Origin: Thiobaca trueperi
GTDB lineage: Bacteria > Pseudomonadota > Gammaproteobacteria > Chromatiales > Chromatiaceae
Assembly: GCF_004342175.1 (NCBI RefSeq)
Contig: NZ_SMAO01000001.1
Coordinates: 434,001 to 498,000 of the forward strand
Direction of reading: 5' to 3'
Length of the DNA: 64,000 nucleotides
Shown here: piece after piece, positions 8,904 to 17,694 of the stretch
How the letters are laid out: every line of letters begins with the position of its first letter
How positions within the stretch are numbered: position 1 is the first letter of the stretch
Translations under genes and position numbers: made by a program
The notes under the pieces: generated by a model
What the model was told of the DNA's origin: nothing
Database searches by the model: none
What the model saw: only the letters and a program-made list of their open reading frames with translations

Positions 8904-10043
8904 TTAAGCAGGTCGTGCCCGGATGCGTAGATCCGGGCCGACACATCTGACATCCAGCAGTTCCAGCGCGATGCGATCCGTCATGGTCGCCATCGCCGGC
9001 AGATGGAAGAGTCCTCTGGCGGCATCGCCCATCAGATGCGGCGCCAGATAGAGAACGATCTCATCGACCAGCCCGGCTGCCAGCGCGGCGCCGGCCAGGG
9101 TCGCGCCGGTTTCCAGCAGGATCTCATTGATTCCCCGCTGCGCCAGAATCACCATGAGTGCAGTGAGATCGACCCGTCCGTCCCGTGCGGGGGCACGCAG
9201 CACCTCGGCGCCTGCGGCCTTCAGCGCCGCCATCCGCTCCGGGGCATCCGCAACCCCCACGACCAGCGTTGCGCCCGGCAGAGCCAGCATTCGCGCCTTC
9301 AGCGGCATCCGCCACTGGCTATCGACCACGACCCGTAGCGGCTGCCGGATCGGATCGGACGGCTCCATGCCTGGCAGATCGCTCGCCGCCAGACGCACGT
9401 TCAGACCCGGATCATCCACCAGCACGGTGCCGATGCCGGTCAGGATGGCCGAACTGCCCGCGCGCAGGCGTTGCACATCGCGCCGCGATGCCTCCGAGCT
9501 GATCCATTTGCTTTCGCCATCCGGCATCGCGGTGCGGCCATCCAGGCTCGCCGCCAGCTTGCAGCGGACAAAGGGTCGTCCCCGCTCCATGCGCTGAATA
9601 AAACCGGGGTTGAGGGCATGCGCCTCAGACTCCAGCACGCCCGTTTCAACCTCAATTCCAGCCTGACGCAGACGGGCGATGCCTTTGCCTGCCACCAATG
9701 GGTTCGGATCGATCATGGCGCAGATCACCCGCGCCACGCCAGCGGCAATGAGCGCATCGGTGCAGGGCGGGGTCCGGCCCTGATGGCAGCAGGGCTCCAG
9801 GGTCACATAGGCCGTCGCACCGCGCGCCAGCTCGCCCGCCTGAGCCAGGGCGTTGCGTTCGGCGTGCGGCTCGCCGGCCCGGCGATGCCAGCCCTCGCCG
9901 ACGATATTGCCATTGCGCACCAGCACAGAGCCCACGCGCGGATTGGGGTCGGTCGTGTAACGTCCAAGCTCGGCCAGACGCAGGGCGCACGCCATGTATG
10001 CCTGATCGGCGCCGTGCGCCGCTTCAGCCGGCACGCCGCTCAT
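8904..10043 (-). CDS. ribD: Bifunctional diaminohydroxyphosphoribosylaminopyrimidine deaminase/reductase
   Basis: RibD carries out the second and third steps of riboflavin synthesis. The deaminase half (residues about 12-155) has the zinc site HAE (His60) and PCCHQGRTPPC (Cys85, Cys94). The NADPH-dependent reductase half follows with FVRCKLAASLDGRTAM, GIGTVLVDDPGLNVR and ILLETGATLAGAAL. The 379-residue length is normal. Its start abuts the nrdR stop, so the two are co-transcribed. Confidence 0.95.
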   Translation of the reverse strand: MSGVPAEAAHGADQAYMACALRLAELGRYTTDPNPRVGSVLVRNGNIVGEGWHRRAGEPHAERNALAQAGELARGATAYVTLEPCCHQGRTPPCTDALIAAGVARVICAMIDPNPLVAGKGIARLRQAGIEVETGVLESEAHALNPGFIQRMERGRPFVRCKLAASLDGRTAMPDGESKWISSEASRRDVQRLRAGSSAILTGIGTVLVDDPGLNVRLAASDLPGMEPSDPIRQPLRVVVDSQWRMPLKARMLALPGATLVVGVADAPERMAALKAAGAEVLRAPARDGRVDLTALMVILAQRGINEILLETGATLAGAALAAGLVDEIVLYLAPHLMGDAARGLFHLPAMATMTDRIALELLDVRCVGPDLRIRARPA

Positions 10044-10556
10044 TCAGGATTCCGGCTTCAGGTCGCCGAGCAGATCCAGTTGCTGGCGCGCGACCTCGGG
10101 CGTGGGCTGGCGTTCGAGCCGGTCGATTTCCTCGCGGAATGCCGCCACGTCCTCGAATTGACGATAGACCGACGCGAAACGCACATAGGCGACCTGATCG
10201 AGCTGACGCAGCTCGTCCATCACCAGCTCGCCGATCCGCAGCGCCGGCACCTCGCTCTCGCCGCTCGACATGAGACGCCGCTGGATGTGTGACATGGCGG
10301 TATCGATCTGCTCGGTGCTCACCGGGCGCTTCTCCAGCGCCCGCGCCATCCCCGAGCGCAGCTTGCGGCTATCGAAGGGGACACGGCTGCCATCGCGCTT
10401 GATGACCCGTGGCAGATTGAGTTCAGCCGATTCGTAAGTGGTGAAGCGTTCCTGACAGGTCAGACACTTGCGCCGCCGCCGCACCTGATCGCCTTCACCG
10501 GACAGACGTGAATCGACGACACTGGTGTCCTGGGCTCCGCAGAATGGACAGCGCAT
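10044..10556 (-). CDS. nrdR: Transcriptional repressor NrdR
   Basis: NrdR represses ribonucleotide reductase genes in response to ATP/dATP. The 170-residue protein begins [17 protein letters not shown], and together with [12 protein letters not shown] forms the zinc ribbon. The ATP-cone follows ([20 protein letters not shown]) with [16 protein letters not shown] near the end, a family hallmark. The start at 10556 is chosen to place the zinc ribbon at the N-terminus. An nrdR-ribD order is common in proteobacteria. Confidence 0.96.
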   Translation of the reverse strand: MRCPFCGAQDTSVVDSRLSGEGDQVRRRRKCLTCQERFTTYESAELNLPRVIKRDGSRVPFDSRKLRSGMARALEKRPVSTEQIDTAMSHIQRRLMSSGESEVPALRIGELVMDELRQLDQVAYVRFASVYRQFEDVAAFREEIDRLERQPTPEVARQQLDLLGDLKPES

Positions 10557-10628
10557 GGGTTCAACCGCAAACCTTGATGGCAAACCGGATGCCGATGGAA
10601 AACAGACTCATGCCTTCGCTGCGTGCTT

Positions 10629-10847
10629 TCAAAATTGCTCCCACTCTTCACGGCTAATGCCCGCCTGACTGAGGATGCGAGCAAGCAGGTGGCGTCCAAT
10701 ATCACCGCCATGCGGGTTGGGAATATGGACTTTCAGCGTGCCCCTCACCAGATATTCGTGTCTGCCACCCGGATAGGGGCCACGATACCCGGCCTGCTGT
10801 AACAGGCGAATCAAGTCACGTCGCTTGGTCGGATCAAAGGGTGGCAT
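10629..10847 (-). CDS. hicA: HicA family mRNA interferase toxin
   Basis: The 72-residue protein has the HicA double-stranded-RNA-binding-like pattern: KRRDLIRLLQQAGY, then GGRHEYLVRG with the catalytic histidine, IPNPHGGDIGRHLLARIL and AGISREEW. HicA toxins cleave mRNA and are neutralised by HicB. It overlaps the upstream hicB by one base (TGATG), so translation is coupled. Here hicB precedes hicA, the less frequent order. The stop codon lies 72 bp before nrdR on the same strand. Confidence 0.88.
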   Translation of the reverse strand: MPPFDPTKRRDLIRLLQQAGYRGPYPGGRHEYLVRGTLKVHIPNPHGGDIGRHLLARILSQAGISREEWEQF

Positions 10848-11092
10848 CAGGCGGCATCTCGCTGCACGATCAGGGTCTGACCATCGATCTCCGGAAAGGG
10901 ATGACCCATCGCAAGCCCCAGCATGATCCAGCCTTCCAGCACGCTCTGTAATTCATCGCGGCAGGCTTCCAGCGTGTCCGCATTGGCATAGACGCCCTGC
11001 ATAGCGGGAATTTCGCCATAGAATCCCTCGTTGTCGGGCAAGAGATCATAGGCCGCACGCCGCATCGCGGCACGAATGTACGCTGTCAGCAT
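10847..11092 (-). CDS. hicB: HicB family antitoxin
   Basis: The 81-residue protein shows the partial RNase H fold of HicB: DLLPDNEGFYGEIPAMQGVYANADTL followed by ECRDEL-like ACRDELQSVLEGWI and a short C-terminal strand. No separate C-terminal DNA-binding domain is present, so autoregulation, if any, would need another route. The ATG at 11092 is preceded by GAGGAAC at good spacing, which decides the start over an upstream in-frame one. Confidence 0.85.
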   Translation of the reverse strand: MLTAYIRAAMRRAAYDLLPDNEGFYGEIPAMQGVYANADTLEACRDELQSVLEGWIMLGLAMGHPFPEIDGQTLIVQRDAA

Positions 11093-11128
11093 CGCCTGTT
11101 CCTCATTCAATCCGAGCGAGCAAATCAA

Positions 11129-11200
11129 GACAGGATGAACAGGATTGAAAGCAAGGCATCAAATATTCCGTCAATTCTGGAAAATCCTGTTAATCCTGTC
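11129..11200. repeat. AGGATTAACAGG-type inverted repeat upstream of hicB
   Basis: GACAGGATGAACAGGATTG at 11129-11147 faces AATCCTGTTAATCCTGTC ending at 11200. The palindrome of 72 bp fills most of the space between glyA (stop at 11212, same strand) and hicB. It is one of five inverted copies in the window. Confidence 0.7.
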
Positions 11201-11211
11201 TATTCAATTCC

Positions 11212-12468
11212 TTAACGCCCGTAGACCGGGAAGCGCCGACAGACATCCAGCACCCTGGACCTGACGGTATCGATCATGGCCTGATCGCCTCGCGCATCAA
11301 TGAGATCGCACATCCAGCCCGCCAGATCACGGGCTTCATCGACCCCGAATCCGCGCGTGGTGATGGCCGGCGTGCCGACCCGGATGCCGCTGGTGACGAA
11401 GGGCGACTGCGGATCATTGGGGACGGCGTTCTTGTTGACCGTGATGTTGGCTGCACCCAGCCAGGCGTCCACATCCTTACCGGTCAGCCCCTGACGAATG
11501 AAACTCACCAGGAACAGATGATCGTCCGTCCCGCCTGAAACCACGTCGTAACCGCGCTCGATGAAGACCCCGGCCATGATCCGCGCATTGCGCACCACCT
11601 GCTCCTGATAGGTCTTGAAGCCGGGTTCCATGGCCTCCTTGAAGGCAACCGCCTTGGCGGCGATCACATGCATCAGGGGGCCGCCCTGGATGCCGGGGAA
11701 GACCACTGAGTTGAGCTTCTTCTCGATCTCGGGATTGGATTTGGCGAGGATCAGACCGCCACGCGGGCCGCGCAGGGTCTTATGCGTGGTGGTCGTGGTG
11801 ACATCGGCAATCTGCACCGGACTCGGATAGACCCCGGCGGCAACCAGACCGGCGACATGCGCCATATCGACCAGCAGATAAGCGCCCACACTGTCGGCGA
11901 TGTCGCGGAACCGCTGCCAGTCGATCACACGCGAGTAAGCCGAGAAACCGGCGATGATCATGCGCGGCTGATGCTCACGGGCCAGACGCTCGACCTCGTC
12001 GTAATCGATCTCGCCGGTCTCAGGATTCAAACCATATTGAACAGCGTTGTAAATTTTGCCGGAGAAGTTCGGCTTGGCACCGTGGGTCAGGTGTCCGCCG
12101 TGGGCCAGACTCATGCCGAGCACGGTGTCGCCCGGATTGCAGAGCGCCATGAAGACGGCGGCATTGGCCTGCGAACCGGAATGTGGCTGGACGTTGGCAT
12201 AATCGGCGCCGAACAGTTCTTTGGCGCGGTCGATGGCCAGTTGCTCGGCGATATCGACATGCTCGCAGCCGCCGTAATAACGCTTGCCCGGATAGCCCTC
12301 GGCATATTTGTTGGTGAGCACCCCGCCCTGCGCCTGCATCACGCGCGGGCTGGCGTAGTTCTCGGAGGCGATGAGTTCGACATGTTCCTCCTGCCGACGC
12401 TCCTCGTCCTGAATGGCGGCCCAGAGTTCCGGGTCATAATCGCTGATCTGCATGGACTTCTCGAACAT
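11212..12468 (-). CDS. glyA: Serine hydroxymethyltransferase
   Basis: GlyA converts serine and tetrahydrofolate to glycine and methylene-tetrahydrofolate, using pyridoxal phosphate. The 418-residue protein has [11 protein letters not shown], the tetrahydrofolate-binding [21 protein letters not shown] and the PLP lysine Lys230 in [15 protein letters not shown]. The ATG at 12468 follows an AGGAAAG Shine-Dalgarno; a longer in-frame start has none. It is divergent from ubiG across about 210 bp that must hold both promoters. Confidence 0.97.
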   Translation of the reverse strand: MFEKSMQISDYDPELWAAIQDEERRQEEHVELIASENYASPRVMQAQGGVLTNKYAEGYPGKRYYGGCEHVDIAEQLAIDRAKELFGADYANVQPHSGSQANAAVFMALCNPGDTVLGMSLAHGGHLTHGAKPNFSGKIYNAVQYGLNPETGEIDYDEVERLAREHQPRMIIAGFSAYSRVIDWQRFRDIADSVGAYLLVDMAHVAGLVAAGVYPSPVQIADVTTTTTHKTLRGPRGGLILAKSNPEIEKKLNSVVFPGIQGGPLMHVIAAKAVAFKEAMEPGFKTYQEQVVRNARIMAGVFIERGYDVVSGGTDDHLFLVSFIRQGLTGKDVDAWLGAANITVNKNAVPNDPQSPFVTSGIRVGTPAITTRGFGVDEARDLAGWMCDLIDARGDQAMIDTVRSRVLDVCRRFPVYGR

Positions 12469-12679
12469 CTTTCCTGCCCCCGGCCAATGAAAAGCGGGCA
12501 ATCTTAGCAATTTTGCAGCGGCAAGTCGCCACTTTAAGGATTTGATTTAATGCTGAACGCCGCGATCATCATGCGCCCAACATCGGGTCAACCTCCAGCG
12601 CAATGGATCCAGTGCATTCGCTTCGCTGTAGAATGCCCGCTCGCGCCTCTGCGCATCCCACATGACCGGACCCACAGAC

Positions 12680-13402
12680 ATGACTGAGACTTACCATAAC
12701 GTCGACCAAGCCGAAATCAGCAAATTCGAGGAACTGGCCTCCCGCTGGTGGGATCCGCACAGCGAATTCAAGGCACTGCACGACATCAATCCACTGCGTC
12801 TGGATTATATTGATCGTGGTGCGGGCGGACTGGCCGGCAAACGCATCCTGGATGTCGGCTGCGGCGGCGGCATTCTCTCCGAGAGCATGGCTCTGCGCGG
12901 CGGGCGCGTGATGGGCATCGACATGGGTGCCATGCCGCTGCGGGTGGCCGACCTGCATACCCTGGAAAGCGGCGTCGAGGTCGAATACCGCCGGGTACCG
13001 GTCGAAACCCTCGCCGCCGAGCAGCCGGGGAGCTTCGATGTCGTGACCTGCATGGAGATGCTGGAGCACGTCCCCAGTCCGGCCTCGGTCATCGACGCCT
13101 GCGCGCGTCTGGTGCGGCCGGGCGGTCATGTGTTCTTTTCGACCCTGAACCGCAATCCCAAATCCTTCCTGCTGGCGGTCGTCGGTGCCGAATACGTCCT
13201 GGGCATGCTGCCGCGCGGCACCCACGATTATTCACGCTTCATCCGACCCGCCGAGCTGGACGCCTGGATCCGCCCCACCCGGCTGCGCACCATCGACATG
13301 ACCGGCATGACCTACAACCCACTGACCCGCACCTATCATCTCGACCCGCGCAACCTGGATGTGAATTATCTGGCGACCTGCGTGCGCGAGACGGATGACT
13401 AG
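12680..13402 (+). CDS. ubiG: Ubiquinone biosynthesis O-methyltransferase
   Basis: UbiG performs both O-methylations in ubiquinone synthesis. From the ATG at 12680 the protein is 240 residues, beginning [20 protein letters not shown] and followed by [20 protein letters not shown], the diagnostic UbiG N-terminus. SAM motif I is [25 protein letters not shown] and the membrane-associated loop [21 protein letters not shown] follow. A second in-frame ATG at 12662 would add six residues; neither has a clear ribosome site. The TAG stop coincides with the first bases of a dispersed palindromic repeat. Confidence 0.95.
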   Translation: MTETYHNVDQAEISKFEELASRWWDPHSEFKALHDINPLRLDYIDRGAGGLAGKRILDVGCGGGILSESMALRGGRVMGIDMGAMPLRVADLHTLESGVEVEYRRVPVETLAAEQPGSFDVVTCMEMLEHVPSPASVIDACARLVRPGGHVFFSTLNRNPKSFLLAVVGAEYVLGMLPRGTHDYSRFIRPAELDAWIRPTRLRTIDMTGMTYNPLTRTYHLDPRNLDVNYLATCVRETDD

Positions 13403-13530
13403 TGCAGCATGCGCAGATGTTCCGAGACACCGTCTCCGATCATTGTCGTGGCGCTGTCATTGTCGTCGGCCTGTGAATCTTCAACTACGACAACGACAAC
13501 GAATAGCCTCGTGATTTCCAGGGTGCTGCG
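13400..13530. repeat. GTTGTCG/CGACAAC palindromic repeat, copy 1
   Basis: A 131-bp unit begins CTAGTGCAGC at the ubiG stop codon and ends GGTGCTGCG. The interior has CGATCATTGTCGTGGCG facing ACGACAACGACAACGAA, able to form a long hairpin. The same unit, about 80 percent alike by eye, occurs at 57707-57822, again starting at a TAG stop codon (cysH). Shared blocks include GATGTTCCGA, GTCGTCGGC, GAATCTTC and GATTTCCAGG. Confidence 0.75.
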
Positions 13531-13575
13531 CCCGGCGCTTTCCTGAAAAACACAGACCTGCAAAGGCATCGAACA

Positions 13576-13638
13576 GACAGGATCAACAGGATGAAAAGGA
13601 TTTTTCAAATCATTGTTTTTAATTCTGTTAATCCTGTC
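13576..13638. repeat. AGGATTAACAGG-type inverted repeat between ubiG and the SDR gene
   Basis: GACAGGATCAACAGGATG at 13576-13593 faces AATTCTGTTAATCCTGTC ending at 13638. It lies 45 bp after the GTTGTCG repeat; the other GTTGTCG copy (57707) is likewise followed closely by a remnant of this family (TTTTTAATCCTGCCTG near 57828-57843). Confidence 0.7.
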
Positions 13639-13668
13639 TAAAGCCATATCCTTCAAGAGCTTCGATCC

Positions 13669-14412
13669 ATGGATCAACCACCACTCCAAGGCGCCCGACT
13701 CCAGGCGCGTGTCATCCTCGTCACCGGCGCCACCGAAGGCATTGGCCGCGCGGTTGCACTCGCCTGCGCCGCTGAGGGGGCAACCGTCATTCTGTCCGCC
13801 TTCAGCGAAACCGATCTGGAGCCGGTTTATGATGCCATCGTCGCCAGCGGCCATCCCGAACCCGCGATCCTGCCGCTGGATCTGGAGCACGCCACCGAGG
13901 CCGATTTCATCAATGCCGCCAATCTTGTTGGCGACACCTTCGGGCGTCTCAACGGACTGGTCCACTGCGCCGCTTTCGCGCCCTATCTCAGCCGCATCGA
14001 TGACTATGACGCCAGCGAGTGGGAGCGCGTCATCCGCATCAACCTGACCGCCCCCTTCCTGCTGACGCAAACCTGTCTGCCATTGCTGCGGGCGGCTGAA
14101 TCAGCCTCCATCGTCTTCACCTCAGACCGGGTCGGACGCGCCGGCAAGGCGTACTGGGGTGCCTATGCGGCGGCCAAATTCGGCATTGAGGGGCTGATGC
14201 AGGTGCTCGCCGACGAGACCCGTGAGAGCGGGCGTCTGCGCATCAACAGCCTGGATCCAGGCATCCTGCGCACCGCGCTGCGGGCCAGCCTTTATCCAGG
14301 CGAGGATCCCGGCAGCCATCCCGCGCCCGAGACGGTCACAGACAGCTATATCCGTCTGCTGGCGCCGGCTGGAGAGGAGATGACCGGACAGGCGTGCAGC
14401 ACGCAGAGCTGA
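13669..14412 (+). CDS. SDR family oxidoreductase (YciK-like)
   Basis: The 247-residue protein is a classical short-chain dehydrogenase: nucleotide-binding VILVTGATEGIGRAVAL (residues about 16-32), HCAAFAPYLSRI, catalytic Ser in ASIVFTSD and the YxxxK-type active site YWGAYAAAKFGIEG. The overall pattern resembles YciK, an NAD(P)-dependent oxidoreductase of unknown substrate common in gammaproteobacteria, where it often follows ubiG (with or without a phosphatase gene), as here. Confidence 0.87.
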   Translation: MDQPPLQGARLQARVILVTGATEGIGRAVALACAAEGATVILSAFSETDLEPVYDAIVASGHPEPAILPLDLEHATEADFINAANLVGDTFGRLNGLVHCAAFAPYLSRIDDYDASEWERVIRINLTAPFLLTQTCLPLLRAAESASIVFTSDRVGRAGKAYWGAYAAAKFGIEGLMQVLADETRESGRLRINSLDPGILRTALRASLYPGEDPGSHPAPETVTDSYIRLLAPAGEEMTGQACSTQS

Positions 14413-14511
14413 ACCACGAAGACCGCCAGGTGGCTTCTTCTGCGATCCTGGGATGGAGCCAATTACGTTATTTGACTGTCCGCAGCGCCTGAACGAATCG
14501 ACACATCAGTT

Positions 14512-15282
14512 ATGCCCACGAAAGATCACTATGCAGCCATCACCACGACCCTGCTCGTCTGGGGGCTCTCCGGAGCCCTGTTCGGCGCGCTTTTCGTTGG
14601 TCTCTATCAGGTGTCATGGTCGCTCGGGCTGCCGGGCTGGCAGACCCTGCTGGTCGCCACGATGATCGCCGCCATGACGACCTCGGCCTTTTACAGCGCC
14701 ATGCCGGTCGCGCTGGTCGGCACCATGGCCGGCGTCCTGGCCTCCATCAGTTATTTGATTGCCTTCGGACTCAAGGCGGAGTTGATCACCATCGCTGGTG
14801 TGGCCGGTGTGGCCGGCGTTGCGGCAGGCAGCCTCTATGCCTGGATGGTCACGCGCGGCAGCCGCCCGCTGGCCGAGATTCTCAACGGACTTATCGCCGG
14901 TCTGCTGGCGGGCGGTTTGCTGGTGCTGGCCTTCGCGCTGACCGGCTGGCAGGTGAACATGTTCGTTCTGGCTGCCGTTGCCGTGGCCTGCGTCGGCACC
15001 CTGTTCCAGCTCTCGGATGGCTGGCTGGTTGATCGCGTGGCGCACTGGCTGCCCGCGATGCTGTCTGCGCCCGTGGTCGCTGGCGTCATCGCGGCAGTCG
15101 TCGGTGCCAGCATCTGGTTCATCGGCGGCACCACGACCGCCCTGCTGGATGACCGGATGACCGCTGCGCTTGAGGAGATTCTGAGCAGCATCCCGTCCGG
15201 ACTCCTGGGCGGGTTTGTGGGCGGCGCGCTCTCCGGGCTCCTGCTGGAATTCCTCGGCTTTCGCCTTGAGGCGGGACGTTGA
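14512..15282 (+). CDS. Integral membrane protein, paralogue of the one at 63133
   Basis: The 256-residue protein is almost entirely hydrophobic, with about seven or eight membrane segments (for example TLLVWGLSGALFGALFVGLY, VALVGTMAGVLASISYLIAF, ILNGLIAGLLAGGLLVLAFA, LSAPVVAGVIAAVVGASIWF, LLGGFVGGALSGLLLEFLGF). A short cytoplasmic-looking YAWMVTRGSRPLAEIL loop is nearly invariant between this protein and an equally long one at 63133-63903, which is roughly 70 percent identical. I do not recognise the family. It is followed after 76 bp by a SOUL-domain protein gene on the same strand. Confidence 0.8.
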   Translation: MPTKDHYAAITTTLLVWGLSGALFGALFVGLYQVSWSLGLPGWQTLLVATMIAAMTTSAFYSAMPVALVGTMAGVLASISYLIAFGLKAELITIAGVAGVAGVAAGSLYAWMVTRGSRPLAEILNGLIAGLLAGGLLVLAFALTGWQVNMFVLAAVAVACVGTLFQLSDGWLVDRVAHWLPAMLSAPVVAGVIAAVVGASIWFIGGTTTALLDDRMTAALEEILSSIPSGLLGGFVGGALSGLLLEFLGFRLEAGR

Positions 15283-15358
15283 ACCTTGTCAGATCCCACG
15301 ACACCTTCCATCCGCCGCTCAGGCTCCCAGACACGACCGCGCCGAGACAGGATCACAC

Positions 15359-16018
15359 ATGAGAAGCTGGTTGAAGCAATCCATCGTCCCCATCCTGGCT
15401 GGACTCATCTTGAGCGGATCGGGAACGCAAACGATGGCCACCGAAGAACCGGTCTACGAGACCATCCAGACCACCGCCGATTACGAGCTGCGGCGCTATG
15501 CCCCCTACCGGGTCGCCGAAGTGACGGTCAGCGGAGCCTTCGATCAGGTCGGCAACGAGGCGTTTCGGATTCTGGCGGGCTATATCTTTGGTGATAACCA
15601 GGGCGAGGCGAAGATTGCCATGACGGCACCCGTCTCCCAGCGACCCGCAGACGCGGCATCCGCCGAGGGCACGCGGATCCCGATGACCGCCCCGGTCAGC
15701 CAGCGGCCTGAGCCGGGACAGACGAACGCCTATGTCGTGAGCTTTGCAATGCCAGCCCGTTTCACCCTGGAAACCCTGCCGGTGCCCAACAACCCGCGCA
15801 TCGTCTTGCGCGAGGAGCCAGCACGACGGGTGGCGGCGCGTCAGTATTCCGGGAGCTGGAGCGAGGCGCACTACCGTGAGGAAGAACGGCAGCTGCTGGA
15901 TGCCTTACGCCGCGATGGACTCCAGCCGCGCGGGGCGCCGATCTATGCCCGCTACAACTCCCCGTTCTCGCTGCCGATGTTCCGACGCAATGAGATCCTG
16001 GTGCCGCTGGCAGACTGA
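15359..16018 (+). CDS. SOUL family heme-binding protein, exported
   Basis: The 219-residue protein has an N-terminal signal (SIVPILAGLILSGSGTQTMA) followed by a SOUL/HBP domain: EPVYETIQTTADYELRRYAPYRVAEV, GNEAFRILAGYIFGDNQ, KIAMTAPVSQR, a repeat of IPMTAPVSQR, and YNSPFSLPMFRRNEILVPL at the end. SOUL proteins bind tetrapyrroles; the bacterial role is unsettled. The start at 15359 gives a clean signal peptide; the frame is open further upstream but overlaps the preceding gene. Confidence 0.92.
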   Translation: MRSWLKQSIVPILAGLILSGSGTQTMATEEPVYETIQTTADYELRRYAPYRVAEVTVSGAFDQVGNEAFRILAGYIFGDNQGEAKIAMTAPVSQRPADAASAEGTRIPMTAPVSQRPEPGQTNAYVVSFAMPARFTLETLPVPNNPRIVLREEPARRVAARQYSGSWSEAHYREEERQLLDALRRDGLQPRGAPIYARYNSPFSLPMFRRNEILVPLAD

Positions 16019-16053
16019 CCCTGTTCAACCGTTCAATCCTGACTGGAGCCGCT

Positions 16054-16593
16054 GTGAAACCGCCTGCGCCTTCCGCGCTGCCGCTGCGCCGATCAGGGAG
16101 GTGGCGATCCCGGGCGACCCGCCTGCTGCTCTTCACCAGCGTTCTGATGGGCGTTCTGGCCTGGAGCCTGAACCGGGCCGAGGTCGCGATCCCGTCTGTC
16201 GCATACCTGCCCCACACCGATGGCGCCGAGCGGTTCGCCCCGCCCCTGAATCCCGGGCATTTCCGCGCCGCTAAACGCGCCTGCGACGGTCCCTGCGTGA
16301 CCCCGTTCGGCACCGCGCTGGGCCGTGCGGAGGGCGTCGAGTCCCGTTCCAACTCCGAGTGGCGCGCCGGGCATGTCGCGGTCGTGATCGAGGCCGATCC
16401 GGAACAGGGCTGGGTCGCCCTGGCCGAGCAGAACTACGACAACCGCCCCTGGCAGGCGCCCGAGCGTTACGCCCGGCGAATCCGGATCCTGCGGGTCGGT
16501 GAACGCTATACCCTGCTCGACCTCGACCCGGATCAGACCGACAACCCCGAGGGCGGGTTGATCACCGGCTGGATTTACCCGCGTCTTGACTGA
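16054..16593 (+). CDS. CHAP-like domain protein, apparently lacking the catalytic cysteine segment
   Basis: The 179-residue protein starts with GTG, has a single N-terminal membrane segment (LLLFTSVLMGVLAWSL), then TPFGTALGRAEGVESRSNS, WRAGHVAVVIEADPEQGWVALAEQNYDNRPW and a closing strand. The GHVAV and AEQNY parts match the second half of CHAP amidases such as glutathionylspermidine amidase, including the catalytic His. The segment that normally carries WQCVEFARR is absent, so the catalytic Cys is missing, or one of Cys76/Cys80 in ACDGPC substitutes. Activity is therefore doubtful. It overlaps or nearly abuts the next gene. Confidence 0.6.
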   Translation: MKPPAPSALPLRRSGRWRSRATRLLLFTSVLMGVLAWSLNRAEVAIPSVAYLPHTDGAERFAPPLNPGHFRAAKRACDGPCVTPFGTALGRAEGVESRSNSEWRAGHVAVVIEADPEQGWVALAEQNYDNRPWQAPERYARRIRILRVGERYTLLDLDPDQTDNPEGGLITGWIYPRLD

Positions 16594-16606
16594 TTCACTG
16601 GCCCGG

Positions 16607-17392
16607 ATGGCTCGCCGCTGGTGGCTCGCGCTGTGGCTGGCGGCGCTGCCCGCCCTCGCCACGGCCTGGATGCCGGTCGGCGATCCCGCCTGGCCGGATC
16701 CCCAACTGGCCCTGGTCTATGTTGAGCGCACGTTGAAGCGCTCAGACGACGGCCTGATCCTCAGCGCGCATCTGGCGCTGTTCCGGTCGTCGGTCTATCG
16801 CCTGACCGTCATCGATCCGGGCGCAGACGCCGAGACGCCCCGCCCGACCCTGCCTGAGTCCTTCCAGCAGGCCGGCAGCGTTGCCGGGGTCAATGGCGGC
16901 TTCTTCCATCCGGACGGCCAACCGCTCGGGCTGGTGATCGCGCAGGGCCGGCGGATCAACCGCTTCGAGACCACCCGGTTGCTCAGTGGCGTGCTCTATA
17001 GCGATGCGCGCGGGATCCATCTCCAGCGCCGGGCGCACTTTCAGGATCAGCCGGGGATCGACGCCCTGGTGCAAAGCGGTCCCTATCTGGTGGAGCACGG
17101 GCGCGCGGTACGGGGGCTGTCCACCGGCGACCCCAGCCAACGCACCTTTGTGGCGACGGACTGGCACGGTCACTGGATCCTGGGCGCGACCCGCACCCGG
17201 CTCACCCTCGCCGACCTCGCGGCGGCCTTGAGTACCCCCGGTGCGCTGACGCCGTGGCCGGTCGAGCGGGCGATCAATCTCGATGGCGGTTCATCGAGCG
17301 GCTTTTTCTTCGACCGTGGCCCTGACGTTGAGCCGGTGGTGATGCGACCCTGGAAACCGGTGCGTAACCTGATTGGGCTGACGCCGCGCTGA
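16607..17392 (+). CDS. Phosphodiester glycosidase family protein (NAGPA/DUF2233 domain)
   Basis: The protein (261 residues from the ATG at 16607) has a signal peptide (WWLALWLAALPALATA) and a NAGPA domain: VAGVNGGFFHPDGQPLGLVI, LVQSGPYLVEHG, TFVATDWHGHWIL and the conserved INLDGGSSSGFFF. Relatives hydrolyse GlcNAc-1-phosphodiesters or act on cell-wall phosphodiester sugars. It is predicted periplasmic. A TTG start at 16586 would add seven residues and overlap the preceding gene by eight bases; the ATG gives the better signal peptide. Confidence 0.87.
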   Translation: MARRWWLALWLAALPALATAWMPVGDPAWPDPQLALVYVERTLKRSDDGLILSAHLALFRSSVYRLTVIDPGADAETPRPTLPESFQQAGSVAGVNGGFFHPDGQPLGLVIAQGRRINRFETTRLLSGVLYSDARGIHLQRRAHFQDQPGIDALVQSGPYLVEHGRAVRGLSTGDPSQRTFVATDWHGHWILGATRTRLTLADLAAALSTPGALTPWPVERAINLDGGSSSGFFFDRGPDVEPVVMRPWKPVRNLIGLTPR

Positions 17393-17459
17393 CGGAGCAG
17401 AATCGTCAGGGCGCGGGATGTGGTGTAGAGTCTGCGTGAGACCGCTCCAGGAGCCTGCC

Positions 17460-17621
17460 ATGCCCAAACCCCCATCACCCGTGCGCCCCGCCACACCGTG
17501 TCCACCGGCCAGTGCGAAGAAGCCCGCTGCTGTGCCACGCGCGCCACGCCTGACCACCCCACTCAGTCCCAACGAAGCCAAGCGGATGGCTGCGGTGCTG
17601 ATGGCGATGCTGAAGGAGTGA
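17460..17621 (+). CDS. Small proline-rich protein of unknown function
   Basis: A 53-residue reading frame beginning MPKPPSPVRPATPCPP, Pro/Ala-rich for about 35 residues, then LSPNEAKRMAAVLMAMLKE, likely a C-terminal helix. A good Shine-Dalgarno (CAGGAG) stands 6-7 nt before the ATG, which is the main support. I do not recognise it. It follows the NAGPA gene by 67 bp. Confidence 0.5.
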   Translation: MPKPPSPVRPATPCPPASAKKPAAVPRAPRLTTPLSPNEAKRMAAVLMAMLKE

Positions 17622-17694
17622 GTCAGGCGCGCGTGCGCCTGTCTGAGCCTTGGCCGGGATTCTTCACTGATCAGATCGCAGCCATGACCGATGG

